A stretch of 64,000 nucleotides of DNA, from the NCBI RefSeq assembly GCF_047948215.1, contig NC_134457.1, positions 86,321,398-86,385,397 of the forward strand, given 5' to 3'. The notes below the pieces were generated by a model. The model had not been told where the DNA came from. It saw only the letters and a list, made by a program, of their open reading frames with translations, and did not search any database. The DNA comes from Lycorma delicatula (taxonomy: Eukaryota > Arthropoda > Insecta > Hemiptera > Fulgoridae). Both the position numbers and the translations under genes were made by a program. Below are positions 48,428 to 59,515 of this stretch, piece by piece (the first letter of the stretch is position 1; each line of letters starts with the position of its first letter).

Positions 48428-48455
48428 AGGTAAGTAAGTAAGGTAAGGTAAGGTG
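48428..48455. repeat. (GTAAG)n simple repeat
   Basis: GGTAAGTAAGTAAGGTAAGG followed by two more GGTAA-type units, just before the LINE-like block. Confidence 0.85.
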
Positions 48456-48459
48456 GGCT

Positions 48460-49885
48460 GTGATAAATTGATACGTGGTGGAGCTCGGACGTGTTTCTGC
48501 CAGCTTGTTACTAGTGATAAACAGACGAGGTATAGTGACGTATAACAGAAGTTATACGTTTTTCCTGTTCGTAATTATTGTTCTGTATTCTGTTACTGTT
48601 ATTTCGTTTATTTCTTTAGTTTTATTTGATTTTCCGTTGTATTTAGTAGATTAATCTTAATTTAAATAAACAAAATAAACTTATGGACATGAGTATGATT
48701 ATAACGGCGAATTTCCGTGAGGGACAACAGCAAGAAGGGCGGAAACGGAGGTTTAATTCTTCTCGTAACGAAGAGAACTTGAAGAAGTTGCAGTCGGCTG
48801 ACGGGGGCTCGAGGTCGCCAACGGAGGTTGCAGGGGTTAAATTTGACCGACCAGGCGTGTGGACGGTCGGCTGGAATGGAGTTTAGTGATGGGGAGACAT
48901 GTTCGGCCGAGGAGGAAGCCCACAATTTTCGGGCTATATTGGAGGACATACTTAATGATTTTAGGACTTTGAAGTTAGGTGAGCAGCTAATCACTTGGAG
49001 GACGGAGGAAGAATCCGCATAGCATTGCAGTCCTGTCAGGTGCTACTAAGAGAGGAAGATCCCAGGTGTTTCCGGTGTTGGGGAGCGGGGCACCGGGTTT
49101 CGACTTGAACCGGCCCCAACAGGCCAAACTTGTGCTTTCGTGTGGGAGGCCTGAACACAGGAGAGAGCAGTGTGTTGAAGTAGCACACGTGCATTATGTG
49201 GTGTGGAGGGCCACCAAACCAGGAGTTGTCTGACCAAAAAATAAAATACCATCTGTTTAATGCTAACAGGTACAGTAACAGGTCCATGGACATCTGTTGG
49301 ACGACGGGCCAGAGAGAGACGGTGGTTGTGATCCTCGTCTCCGAACGCAATGTGGCGGCGGTCAGGGGACCACGATGGCTAATGAATAAGGCTTCAGGAG
49401 CTGCGATCGGTCTCCCGATAATAGACACCATGTTGATAAGCCAGTAACATTTTGAAACAGTCGTGGCTTCATGCAAACCAAAGTCCGGGAAGAGAGGAAC
49501 TGATGTATGCTTCCAGGTGGATCTTCTAGAGAGTACCAAAACACAAGGTCCTCAGACTGAAGTGGAAGAACATGACCGGAAGATCGGAGGGTGAAAGACA
49601 GCTCTCTGCGGAGCCGTCGTTCTTCCGCACTTGCGTGGATCAGCGACGGTGATAAAGCACGGAGTCACTGGATCCCTCTGGCCCAAAGGCACCTCCCAGG
49701 GATGTGCAATGCTTAATTGTGAATCCGATCACGGGAGGGGTGGATCGGTGAGAACAGAGTTTTAGTCGATAGGGCGCAGGCACATATACGCTCTCTTAAT
49801 AACATTTACCGGAACCTGTTAGCGAGTCCGACACTCCACCCGTAAATGGGGTTTCTCAGACTCTTCGGAAACAAACAAAAAATTG
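48460..49885 (+). pseudogene. R1-type LINE reduced to its two ends
   Basis: A GC-rich block. A gag-like ORF1 shows DPRCFRCWGAGHRVST (CCHC zinc knuckle, ~49057-49104). A second knuckle survives as CGGPEHRREQCVEVA after a frameshift, then a decayed third. Next comes the start of an apurinic-type endonuclease: NANRYSNRSMDICWTTGQRE, VVVILVSERN, VRGPRWLMNKASGAAIGLP (49258-49416). Instead of the rest of the endonuclease and RT (expected 3-4 kb), the sequence passes to a 3'-UTR-like segment ending in AACAAACAAAAAATTG at ~49885. The interior has therefore been lost. R1 assignment rests on the triple-knuckle gag and endonuclease pattern. It may be the same clade as the RT fragment at 24780. 5' and 3' limits are approximate. 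Confidence 0.75.
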
Positions 49886-51242
49886 AATGTAAATAATTGA
49901 TATTTATTATTAGTAAATAATATACATATATAAAATAAATGTTTTTGCCGGGAAAATGGTGCTTTCTGCTTTGAAGACAACGGTTTTGTTGGTATCGGTA
50001 GACAACGATGGTCATTGCTGGGATTGTAAGGAAATCGACAACTATAATCTAAAGGTAATTTTTATGTACTGTATTGATTGTTTTATTAAACCAATCTTAA
50101 AAACATTGTTTTTTATATATTTTACGTCTTCATATACATAATGAGGTAATTGATGCAAGCTATAAAAAAAACAACTGATATCACAATCACCAAAAAACAA
50201 TTTCATTATAAAAGTGTAAGTGAATGTCCTTAAAATAAAATAATGATACAAAAAAAAATGGTGAAATGGCTGTTTTAATTACAAAATAATGTTACTCGAG
50301 ATAGATGTTGCACTTAACGATTGAGTAGCTTGTTTTTTTCGTGTTTTTTGTTGTATTTTGAAACATTCCCGTGACGAGTGAACTTTTGTAATTTTTTCAA
50401 GTTTTTGCATCATTTAATTTATTAATTTTTTTTCTCTGTGTTTTAAGCAATGAAATGTGTTTTAGAAAAAGTTTGACTGTAGCAGATAATATTCAGTTTC
50501 TTTGTATATCAATTTTTTTTCGTATACGTGGCAAACAGTTATTTTTTAAGGGATACCTTCACACTATAAATGTTTTTCGTGGGTGGGGGGAGGTTTGAAT
50601 TATTCACTTTTTTATATCATTTTGTTTTTGTGATAAGGATGATTTACTAACACTTTTACAATGAAATTGTGTTTTCAGTGGTTGTGCTCTATTTATTTAC
50701 TTAGAAATCTGAAAGCACAGATGCAAAAAAGCAATTTCCATGGCAACTAATTTTTACCTTGAAAATTCGTTAGTAATAACTTCTATTTTTCAAAAACATT
50801 GCTAATGTTATATAGTCAACGAAGAAATTTCTTTAGGTGTTATTTATGTAGCATTATCATAAGCTAAAATAATTAAGGGATTAACAGTCAGTAAATAATT
50901 TACATTTGATAGGTGAGATAAATTAAAACGTTAATAAATTTTAAGGTATGAAAATCACAAAGTATCCATGTAATATTTAACTTCACATCATATATATGTT
51001 CTTATTTCTAAAAATTCTATTATTTTTCATTTCTACAAATGCATGTAAATATTTTGGATTAATAATTATTTCAGCTGAAACCCTTACTTTTAAGGTAGTT
51101 TGAGGTTATTAAACTCAATGTAACTACCTGAGTTTTTTCAAAGCCCAAACCTTTGTTAATTATTAATATACATTTCACATAATTTCTTCATCATAATTTA
51201 ATTATTTGATATAATTATGAAAACTAACCATGTGAAAAAATA
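49886..51242. other. No gene seen
   Basis: AT-rich; open frames have no recognisable domain. Confidence 0.5.
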
Positions 51243-51274
51243 ATTTCCGATAAATTGGTTAATTTATCGGAAAT
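51243..51274. repeat. Perfect 14 bp stem-loop
   Basis: ATTTCCGATAAATT, loop GGTT, then the exact complement. It is followed by further ATTAATTAAT palindromic sequence. Confidence 0.85.
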
Positions 51275-53859
51275 CATTATTAATTAATAACAATTAATTA
51301 ACCTGCAGAACGTAAATAAATACACCTCTGCATTACCATTGTTGCTGAGTTACAGCAACAGTACACTGGGGTTTTAGTTGGTGGAATTTGATTTGATTTG
51401 ATCAGGTTGGTGAGTAGGCTTGGATTATGGTTTCCGACAGACGATCATTATACATTAATCCGCTTGAACCTACCTCTACCTCTTGTAATATAATTGCTAT
51501 GAACAGTAAAATATATATATATGTATAAAATGTTATGTTCATATGTATATACGTATTTAATCCTTTGCGTACAGTTATTAAACAACAAAATCCATTTATC
51601 AACATTCAAATAAAATAAATTTAAGGTGATTTAAAAAATAGTAATAAATAATTATAAATTGTGGGATTATCCTTAAAAATTTATTTTCGTTATTATTATT
51701 TTATTATACTATGTTCTATTTTTAATCTAGGAAACAATAGACATTTTGAAGAATTATATCATCACCCGATTTATTGATATAAAATAGATAAGTATTTTAA
51801 AATTTTAATTTTAAAAGAACAACTTTCTAATTTAATAACGATTTTTATGGGTTCCTCAAAATATGCCAGATATCAGTTTTAAGATCCTGAATTTCCTCAA
51901 TTTTTAATTACTAATCTAAGAATGAAAATTAAAAAAAAATTTCAGTATTTTTCGCAAGTTTGGTCGGAATACGTAAAAAATGTACTTTTCTGTTTTGAAC
52001 TACTCTAAACACTACGAAAACCTTATTATTTTTTTTTTAAATTGATTTTATCTACGGAAATAAAATTTATTAATTCGTTAATGTAATAAATCACTTCTGA
52101 TTTTGATCTTCCTGGTTGTATAACTGTAAATTATAAAATATAACGGAAATAATGCTAATCGGATGAAATTTGATAAATCGGGGTTTTTGTAGCAATTTTT
52201 CTGTAGACGTTTCATGAGTCACCATAACAAAAAAAACAATTTTATCATTGAAAAATTTATGAATGATGTATGTGTGTATCTTTTGGTTGCTGTACCTCGA
52301 AATTTTACCCAAACTTAATATTTTCGCATAATTTAATGTTTCTTAGATAAGATGTTCTATGACGATGTTTGATATATTTTAACCGCAAAAAGGGTGGAGT
52401 CAAAAACTCTTTTTTTTCTATTTTGTCGTCTTTGGACGAAAACTCACATTTTTGTATTAAATGATTTTACTACATTAGTATGCCATTTCGGTTATGTATT
52501 TGGGCATTTTCATTCAGTGGAGAAGGGCTAATAAGCGCTAATTTTCCCCCTCTTTTCGTGAATTATTGTTTTTTTTTTTTTATTATCTTCGTTCTGGATT
52601 AACCGATTTTTAAGAAATTTTTTATGATCACTTTTGATTATGGCTCATTGATGGGATTTATAGTATTGATTGATTATACAATTGATATTAAGTCTAAAAA
52701 TTTATAAAAATATAAATTTTACTTTTAAAATAATTGTAATATAAAATGTGTTAAGAAATTAATAAAATGATTTTTTCCTCGCGATACAAAAATTAGGTGA
52801 CTACTTAAAAACTTCATATAAAATTTCATAAAGATTGCAAAATTATATTTCATTCATTTTTTCTTAATCATATTGGTTACACAGCTGCTGATGTAAACGA
52901 CAAATTGCTACTGATTTGAAGTTACATTCTGCGGGATTTCCAATTTACTGGTCTGTAAAGTATAGTTTTTTACTTTTAAAGTTATGAGTATTGTTTTCTG
53001 TAACTGTATACACAGGAATGGTCGTGACAGCTTAACATTGAATAATTAATCTGGCCTAAAATTCAAATTTCACCACAAAACGAACTCAACCGGTAGGTAG
53101 TAACATAGTCTGTTTTACAACCGGTATCCACATTCTACGTTGTAAATCTTTAATTAAGAATTTATGTAAACTAAAATATTATAATAATTTTAAACAAGTC
53201 ATATTTACAAATTTCTTACGTCTTGACTAATTATTTGGATGATACAATTTTATTTTTCTTAACGTTTAACTTACATTCTTACCTGATATTAGAAATATGG
53301 TCGTTTAATTTGCTAACAATTATCGTTTACTCGATAATTGTAACTAATTAAAAAAATAACGAGAATTTAATACTAAATTATAAGAATACAAATGATACAA
53401 TTTTACTTCTAAAATTTAAGATTCAAATTTTATGTTAAACCTTTAAATTATTGCAAAGAGATCCTGAAACAAGAAAATGTAAAGTACATGTCGTGGGGTA
53501 ATAACGAAATAAAAACAAAACCGTTAAATTTCAAATATACTATAGAAAAATTGCTGGACGGCGACCGTATTTTTTCCGTATATTAAGTTAGATCTATTTC
53601 TAAAACTTAGTACAATATTGATAAAAAAAAAAACAATAGATTAAATAAAGGTAAATAACTTTATTTTTAAATTAAATATCTACATTTACCTATTTGTCTG
53701 TTTAATAATTTGGAAGGTTTTGTAATTATATTGTAATTCACTCCTTGATTCAATTTTTCGCGGTCCCAATTCAACACTAAAATTAAATTTCCCAACGTTC
53801 AAAATCAGTAGCCTTCACTTTTTTCTATTTATTCCATTTTAAACACCACGAAGGTAACC
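51275..53859. other. 2.6 kb AT-rich stretch without gene
   Basis: No coding signal. Phrases such as GGATTAACCGATTTTTAAGA (~52600) look like dispersed repeat tails. Confidence 0.45.
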
Positions 53860-54240
53860 GGTCCCCGCCGGTTAGACATAACTCGGTCGCTTCAGGGTGT
53901 CGTGGCAGCAGTCTCCCCCCCCCCTAGCATGGCCCAACTTGGAGGCCACCAACCAGGGTCCCCTCTGGATCACAAGGACTCCCCGACTCCCTCTTCTGGG
54001 CAGCCAAAACGCCCTTCCTCAGGAGGGCTGCCCGTCCCCGTTTCTATCCTGCCAGGATCCAGGCATGCATTGCGCATGCCCTTCCCTTACTTGTGTCCTC
54101 TCACACCGCAAGGAACCTTCATGCCATCATCAGAATCACCCCGACTTCCCCGCCCTTGTATGCGGGCGAGCCAGGATTTCTTAGCCAAGGGGGCTCTGCC
54201 TACCTGGCCCTACTCGTCACCCCGCTTCGGATCTTTTTTT
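53860..54240. other. GC-rich island, unassigned
   Basis: An abrupt ~380 bp GC-rich, C-biased block (GGTCCCCGCCGG at the left, a C10 run at ~53917) ends at a poly-T run at ~54232. Two long overlapping plus-strand frames (53897 and 53902) are Pro/Ser-rich and have no domain. Sharp limits and a T/C-rich right end suggest a retroelement end or an old insertion. A CpG-type promoter island for a host gene cannot be excluded. Confidence 0.4.
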
Positions 54241-54449
54241 TTCTTTTTAATCAATTAAATCAATAGCCTTGTTCACATTTTTCAAAAACTGGCTGCCTCA
54301 ATGATTCATTTTCACCCAACGGCTAACAGTACAACAAATTCAGGAAAAATATGTTTGAAATAATAAATACTGACTGAAAAGGAAGCGGTGGTATTTCCGA
54401 CCATCGGGATTTTTACTATAAAAATAATATTCTTCGCGTAATAAATATA

Positions 54450-55160
54450 TACTGTGAATTCCGGTTAATTAACCACCGTTTATTCGGGTCAGCCATTTGA
54501 TTGGGGCAGTTTTGTAAACAAAAGAAACATATTGGTTTAATTCAAGCAAAATTTCGCCGGTTTAACGGCCCAAATGTTGCTTATAAGATCCACTAGTTTG
54601 TATGTTTCTTTATTTCATAAAATAACACAGTTCTATTAGTGTTACAAGGGGAAACTGTTGTTTAAACGCTATAAGAAGAGAAGTACCTTCACATTCACCA
54701 AGAATCAATTGAAGGAAATACGTTGACTTCTTCTGCTACAGCTAAATATTTCAGAACGTGTTTATTTTTTGGATGTTATTCGGTTCATAACCGAGAGTTG
54801 GGAAGAAGTAAAGAAGAAGAAACGTAGCACAATCAGAAGTTGGTTTGCCGAATCTGGTTTAAAAGTTGATGCACTTTTTGCAGCACCAGGTTTTGCAAAA
54901 TTTAGAAGAGTACCCGAAAAACAATCGAATGTTATGATGAAAATGAAACCGACGATGATGAAATACAAAAAAATTACTCAAAAACTGGACTAAATTAAAG
55001 TTGATGAAGACAAACCCGAAGTGAAATGCGTATCAACACAAGATGCCTAAAAATTCATTGAAGGACTTCAGCAGTATTTTAAGAGCGCAGTGAAGGAAGC
55101 ACGATAGAAGAAATGCAAGTCAATGCCGAATTTGTAGAACGCCAGGTAATGAAAAGGGAC
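54450..55160 (+). pseudogene. pogo/Tigger-like transposon relic
   Basis: The open frame 54769-54993 reads MDVIRFITESWEEVKKKKRS and IRSWFAESGL, matching the C-terminal end of pogo/Tigger (jerky-like) transposases: a WI..AW..V....I.NCF.K.GF pattern after the DDE_1 nuclease domain. The nuclease itself and the CENP-B-like DNA-binding domain are absent. The stretch at 54452 (ACTGTGAATTCCGGTTAATT) looks like a pogo-type terminal sequence. A possible partner, GATTATCCAGAATCC, lies at ~55500, but I cannot show an inverted match. After the stop at 54991 the frame is broken. Motif support is modest. Confidence 0.5.
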
Positions 55161-55903
55161 GACGGAGAAATATAAAAGAATCTTTTCAAGTTTAATCAAG
55201 TAAGACATTAAACTGTATTATTAGTAGTATTATTAGTAAGGCATTACTCTATTTTACTGGCCGTAAAAGGTATTCATTATGTTGACTTGTACCACTATTT
55301 TGTTTATCAATCTTAGCTTTTACTAATGATGTAAGATTAAAAAGATAATTTAATAATTTGTTAGAGATAAAATTGTGAATAATACGTTAAATCGGGTGTT
55401 ATAATTTTTTATGTACTCAACTTCTCATATTTCTTTTATGTTATTTAATAAGGCTTAACAAGTTTAATAGGGTCATAAGTCCTGATCCCGAAGTAATTCG
55501 ATTATCCAGAATCCTTTATAATATTTATTTAAGTAAATGAGAATAAGCGAATGTCCAGTTCTTGAAGTATTTTTTTAATAACAGCTGTGGTGAATTTTTA
55601 ATACTATTAATTTTAACTTGAAATTTAGTAATCTATTTTTCCTGTAAGATTGGATAACAAGTTTACTACTCATATTTTACCCAAATAAATTATTTGTATT
55701 AATTTTTAGCGTAATAGACGCTAAAATCAATCAGCTAAAAGTTACCTAATCAACAATTTTTAACGTCAAAAAGCAAAATAATTGTGATCATTTTGAAAAA
55801 GATACAATTCTGGTTATGTAGTACAACGCAGATCGATAAATCTACAAAAATAAAAATTAAATATTTTCTGATGCAACTACTAACGAGTGTCATTCAGTGA
55901 TAT
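55161..55903. other. No gene seen
   Basis: AT-rich, with a possible pogo-type end near 55500. Confidence 0.45.
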
Positions 55904-56172
55904 CTTTTTTTTTTTGTTCAGCCTCCGGAACCATCATAAGGTATTACTTCAGAGGATGAATGAGGATGATATGAATGTAAATAAATGTAATTTTGTACAG
56001 TCTCAGATCGAATATCCTGAGATGTGCGGCTAATTGAAACCCATGCATCAAACATCACCGGTATCCACGATCTAGTATTCAAATCCGTATAAAAGTAACT
56101 GCTTTTACTAGGATTTGAACCTTAAAACTCTCGACTTGCGATAACAAGTTCACCACTAAACCAACCCGATAT
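55904..56172 (-). mobile_element. tRNA-derived SINE, family 2, copy 2
   Basis: Collinear with the SINE at 44562-44858: same head (GGTTGGTTTAGTGGTGAACT on the minus strand), B-box-like AAGGTTCAAATCCTAGT, the CGTGGATACCGGTG block, and the GGTTCCGGAGGCTGAAC tail followed by an A run (T run on plus at 55905-55916). Confidence 0.87.
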
Positions 56173-56760
56173 GTTATACTTTACTTCAATGTGAATACTT
56201 TCTAATCAAATAAACTTCCACTCACGAAGCAGTACCTATCCGACCTGTTCCATTGATTTCTTATCGTACAACTAATCTTCCTTTTCAGTAAATCCATTTG
56301 AAATTTTTAATTCAGATTATCTTTATCAACATCTACCTCTATTTCCAATAAAAAAAATCCCAAAAAGATTCATCGATGTGATATTTTCTTAAATTTATGA
56401 TACAGGTAACTTGAGATGAAGGAGGTAAGCTACGTTAAAAATTCATTATAAATTGCTTTTTTTTTAAGCGAAAAAACAAAACCTGCTTCATAAAGCGAAA
56501 TAAACTATAAGCCATTCTTGAAAAAATATGTTAATTTTCCAAATATCTCAGCAATATAAAGGGACATACAGCCGTTTAATATTTAAAGAATAATAAGCAT
56601 GAATTCTATCAAATTGATTATTATGAAGAAATATTAATCTAGAAAGATAGAAATAGAAAGGTTTTCAATGTCCATCCACGATTTTACACGAAATAATCGT
56701 CAGGAGCTGTTGTATTAGATAAATTTTTCAAGAATGTGTCAATTGTTTGTGATGAAATTT
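56173..56760. other. No gene seen
   Basis: AT-rich spacer. Confidence 0.5.
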
Positions 56761-57303
56761 GTACGAGGGTATATCCAAAAATAAGGTTCCCACCAATTTT
56801 ACAAATAGACAACATTGTTTATTCTCATAGAAATTTACATCGTTGGAAAGAAACTTTGCCCTATTTTTCTACATAATCGCCATCTATTTCTACGCATTTT
56901 TGTAGACGGTGCTCCAATTTCTGTATACCAATGTCGTAGAACTCCGCCGCCAACCAGTTGTGGAAGCGTTTCATCTCTTCTTTGACTTCATCGTCGCTCC
57001 GGAAGCGTTGGCCACTTAAGTGTTTCTTTAACTTGGGGAACAAGTGATAATCACTAGGCGCGAGATCCGGAGTATAAGGCGGGTGGGGCATGACAGTCCA
57101 CCCAAATTGTGTCAAAAGTTCCTGGGTTTGACGGGATACGTGAGGTCGGGTTGTCGTGAAGCAGCGTTACATCGGTTGTCAGTCGTCCTCGCCGGCGGTT
57201 CTGGATAGCTCGCCTGAGTTTTCTTAGTGTTGCACAATAACTGTCTGAGTTGATTGTTGTCCCAGATTCCATGAAATCGATTAGTAGTATCCCCTTACGT
57301 ATC
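56761..57303 (-). pseudogene. Mariner transposase 3' half
   Basis: Minus strand. It starts abruptly at KGILLIDFMESGTTINSDSY (~57295), continues LRKLRRAIQNRRRGRL and LLHDN (second catalytic Asp, ~57155), loses a few codons and changes frame. Then it reads VSRQTQELLTQFGWTVMPHP, YTPDLAPSDYHLFPKLKKHL (third catalytic Asp, ~57060) and a complete C terminus ending VEIDGDYVEK at 56861. The right terminus TACGAGGGTATATCC is at 56762. The 5' half, including the DNA-binding domain and first Asp, is missing. It is thus roughly the complement of the mariner at 4298, which keeps the N-terminal part and lacks the end; both have an ACGAGGGT-type terminus. Similarity in the shared TTI..... and RRAIQN.RRG region supports the same group. 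Confidence 0.95.
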
Positions 57304-58050
57304 TTCGTATCTTCTAATGATACTGATACAATTTGTTGTACAGTTCGGACGGAAGCATCGATTAAAAATGTTGGTATTTTGATTTGAAAGTGAATTTTTA
57401 AAATTTATTCACATTTTTTTTTTTTTTTACAATTCATTATTCTGTAATAATAATTTTCAAACAATTTTCTAAAGAATTTAATAAATTTTTCGTTTTTTAA
57501 TAAAATAAATCCGTTCTTATCCAATAAAAAGTACTTCTATTCGTTAATGCTTTTTTATATTTCTCGATGGAATATTCATGGTTTATTAATTCATCAAGCT
57601 GAACCAATACGTCATCTTTTTATAGCTCACCCCACTGAAATATCATCAATAAAATTAGAGTGAAATATTCACAACATTATTATTTTAGTGGTTTTACAGT
57701 ACGCTTAAATGTTTTTAATATCTTCATAAAATATTTATTTTAAATACTTTAAAATTATTACTAATTACTAAATAATATTACTAAACTTATACAATGTAAA
57801 TTATATTTTTCTATTAATGAAGATATTACCAATATTTCTTATTTTAGTTATGAAAATTATTATTATTTTCGGAGTATATCCACTTAGTAGTAGTCCATGG
57901 GATGACGTCCCATTAGTGAATTTATGTTTGTTATTGAAATAGTCCTTCCTAGTAGAAATTTTTTATTTTTTGCTTGATAAATTTATTTAGACATAATTTC
58001 GAAGCTTGTGCGTGGGAGTTTGAAAATGTAAAATTAACGTATGGAAAAAT
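57304..58050. other. No gene seen
   Basis: AT-rich. The last ~70 bp (from ~57985) may be the tail of the SINE that follows. Confidence 0.45.
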
Positions 58051-58135
58051 GGTTTGCCTGTCCGAGATTCAAACTCGGGACCTCCGGATGAAAGGCCGAG
58101 AAGCTACCACTCCACCTCAGAGATCACCAATTATA
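58051..58135 (-). mobile_element. SINE head (tRNA-like), minus strand
   Basis: On the minus strand it reads GAGGTGGAGTGGTAGCTTCT (A-box) and GGTCCCGAGTTTGAATCTCG (B-box), followed by GACAGGCAAACCA. The head is that of the copies at 35475 and 61156 (shared CTCGGCCTTTCATCCGGAGG-like stretch). The tail toward 57985 is degenerate. Confidence 0.75.
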
Positions 58136-58681
58136 AGAATAATTCGTAAAAATAAATATTTCATATTGTAAAGGCTTAAGATTTTCTAAGAAATAATATA
58201 ATAGGTGTAAATAGAAAAATATGTATACAGAAACACGAATAAAAAAATATGTTGCTAACGAAACAGTATTACATTTATTAAAGGAGTTAATTCTCTAACA
58301 TTTTAATAATTTAGAAAATTTTAAATTTTCAAAAAATAAATAGATTATAAAATAATACAGCAGATCTTTTTTATTAAAGATAATTTTTAATTATTTTTTC
58401 AAAGCTCAGTTATTTTTTTTAATTCAGTTATTTTTTTTCAAATATGGCAAACTAGTTTGATTTCACTTTGTAAAACTAATTTTTCTATGTTAAAAATGAA
58501 ATTTCTGAAACAAGTAAATGTGGTTTTAAACATTTAAATAACACTACAGCTATGAGTTGCATAACTTTCACCGTGAAACCGGGAAATTTAAACAACTAAA
58601 TCTGGCCAGCGAGGGCATTACCCTAGGCAGACTACTGCATATGAAAAAAATTATTAATACGTCCTTAGCTTTCGTAATTTC

Positions 58682-58684
<3 letters not shown>
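58136..58684. other. No gene seen
   Basis: AT-rich spacer. Confidence 0.5.

Positions 58685-58734
<50 letters not shown>
58685..58734. repeat. (CA)n(TA)n microsatellite
   Basis: About 14 CA then 10 TA units, ending at the Helitron 5' end. Confidence 0.95.
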
Positions 58735-58735
<1 letters not shown>

Positions 58736-59515
58736 CAATAATGTAAATGTTCGTTTGTTCAAAAACTTAAATCTCCGAAAGTTCTTCACCAATTGTTTTG
58801 AAATGTTGACACAACGTTGCATTCGAATACGCGCATGTTTTTATATGCCTACTATTTATATACCTAAGCTGTCACACCTGTGATAGGTAAAAACATGTTT
58901 TTTTTATTTTTTAAAACACCGCTATCTGTTGGACGTAAAAGCAACACAAACTATAATAAATATTTTACGATTCCATTTCAGTGTTTCCGATATGTGTGTC
59001 CACTACAGACTAAACAACTGCTGGACTGATTTACGCGCGTGGAAAAGGGAGAAAGGGAAATTTCAGAAAACTGAAAAATCGGAAAAGATAAAAGGGCAGA
59101 AGGAGAAAATGAAAAAAAAACAGAGAAAAGGAAATGGAAAAGGGAAAGGAGAAAAAATAAAAGGAGAAAGGGGAAACAAGAAGGGGAAAAGAGAAATAAG
59201 GGAAAGAGGAATTGGGGAAGGAGGATGAAAGAGGAAGGGCCATTATTATCCTATAATGGGAATAAGGAAGGGGAATGTGGGAGGAAATGAAAATGGAAAA
59301 AGGAAAATGGGAAAGAGGGAAACGGAAATGGTGAAATGATAAAAAAAGAAAAGGGGAAAGGAAAGGGAAAGGAAGAAAGGGTAAAAGGGTATGGTTAAAT
59401 TTTGTGAAGTTCCGTATTCTTTTTTTTTTATGTTTTATCAAACTTTCAATTGTGTTCATTTAATATATATACATACTCAAATGTAGCAATAGCGAAGCAT
59501 TGTCGGGACTGCTAG
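58735..59515 (+). mobile_element. Non-autonomous Helitron, 781 bp
   Basis: The 5' end is A|TCAATAATGTAAATGTTCG at 58735. The 3' end is CTAG|T at 59512-59515, preceded by the hairpin CAAT-AGCGAAGC-ATTG. The AGCGAAGC loop is identical to that of the Helitron ending at 33415. The 5' subterminal AATGTAAATGTTCGTTTGTTC resembles the other 5' ends. The middle holds a ~365 bp purine-rich (GGAAAAG-type) tract, 59031-59395. No Rep or helicase coding. Confidence 0.75.
59031..59395 (+). repeat. Polypurine (GA-rich) tract
   Basis: A long run of G and A with few pyrimidines, built from variants of GGAAAAGGGAAA. It makes long but uninformative Lys/Glu/Gly frames on plus and Phe/Ser/Pro frames on minus, which I do not regard as genes. 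Confidence 0.92.

Noticed and set aside
48662..48994. 110-codon minus-strand frame
   Set aside because: Shadow of the GC-rich R1 ORF1 on the plus strand.
51240..51300. Stem-loop as a transcription terminator
   Set aside because: Intrinsic terminators are a bacterial feature; the sequence is clearly eukaryotic.
53897..54258. Overlapping Pro/Ser-rich frames in the GC-rich island
   Set aside because: Both frames are open because the block lacks A/T-rich stop codons; no domain in either.
59031..59459. 142- and 99-codon frames on opposite strands
   Set aside because: Both are products of the polypurine tract (Lys/Glu/Gly on plus, Phe/Ser/Pro on minus).
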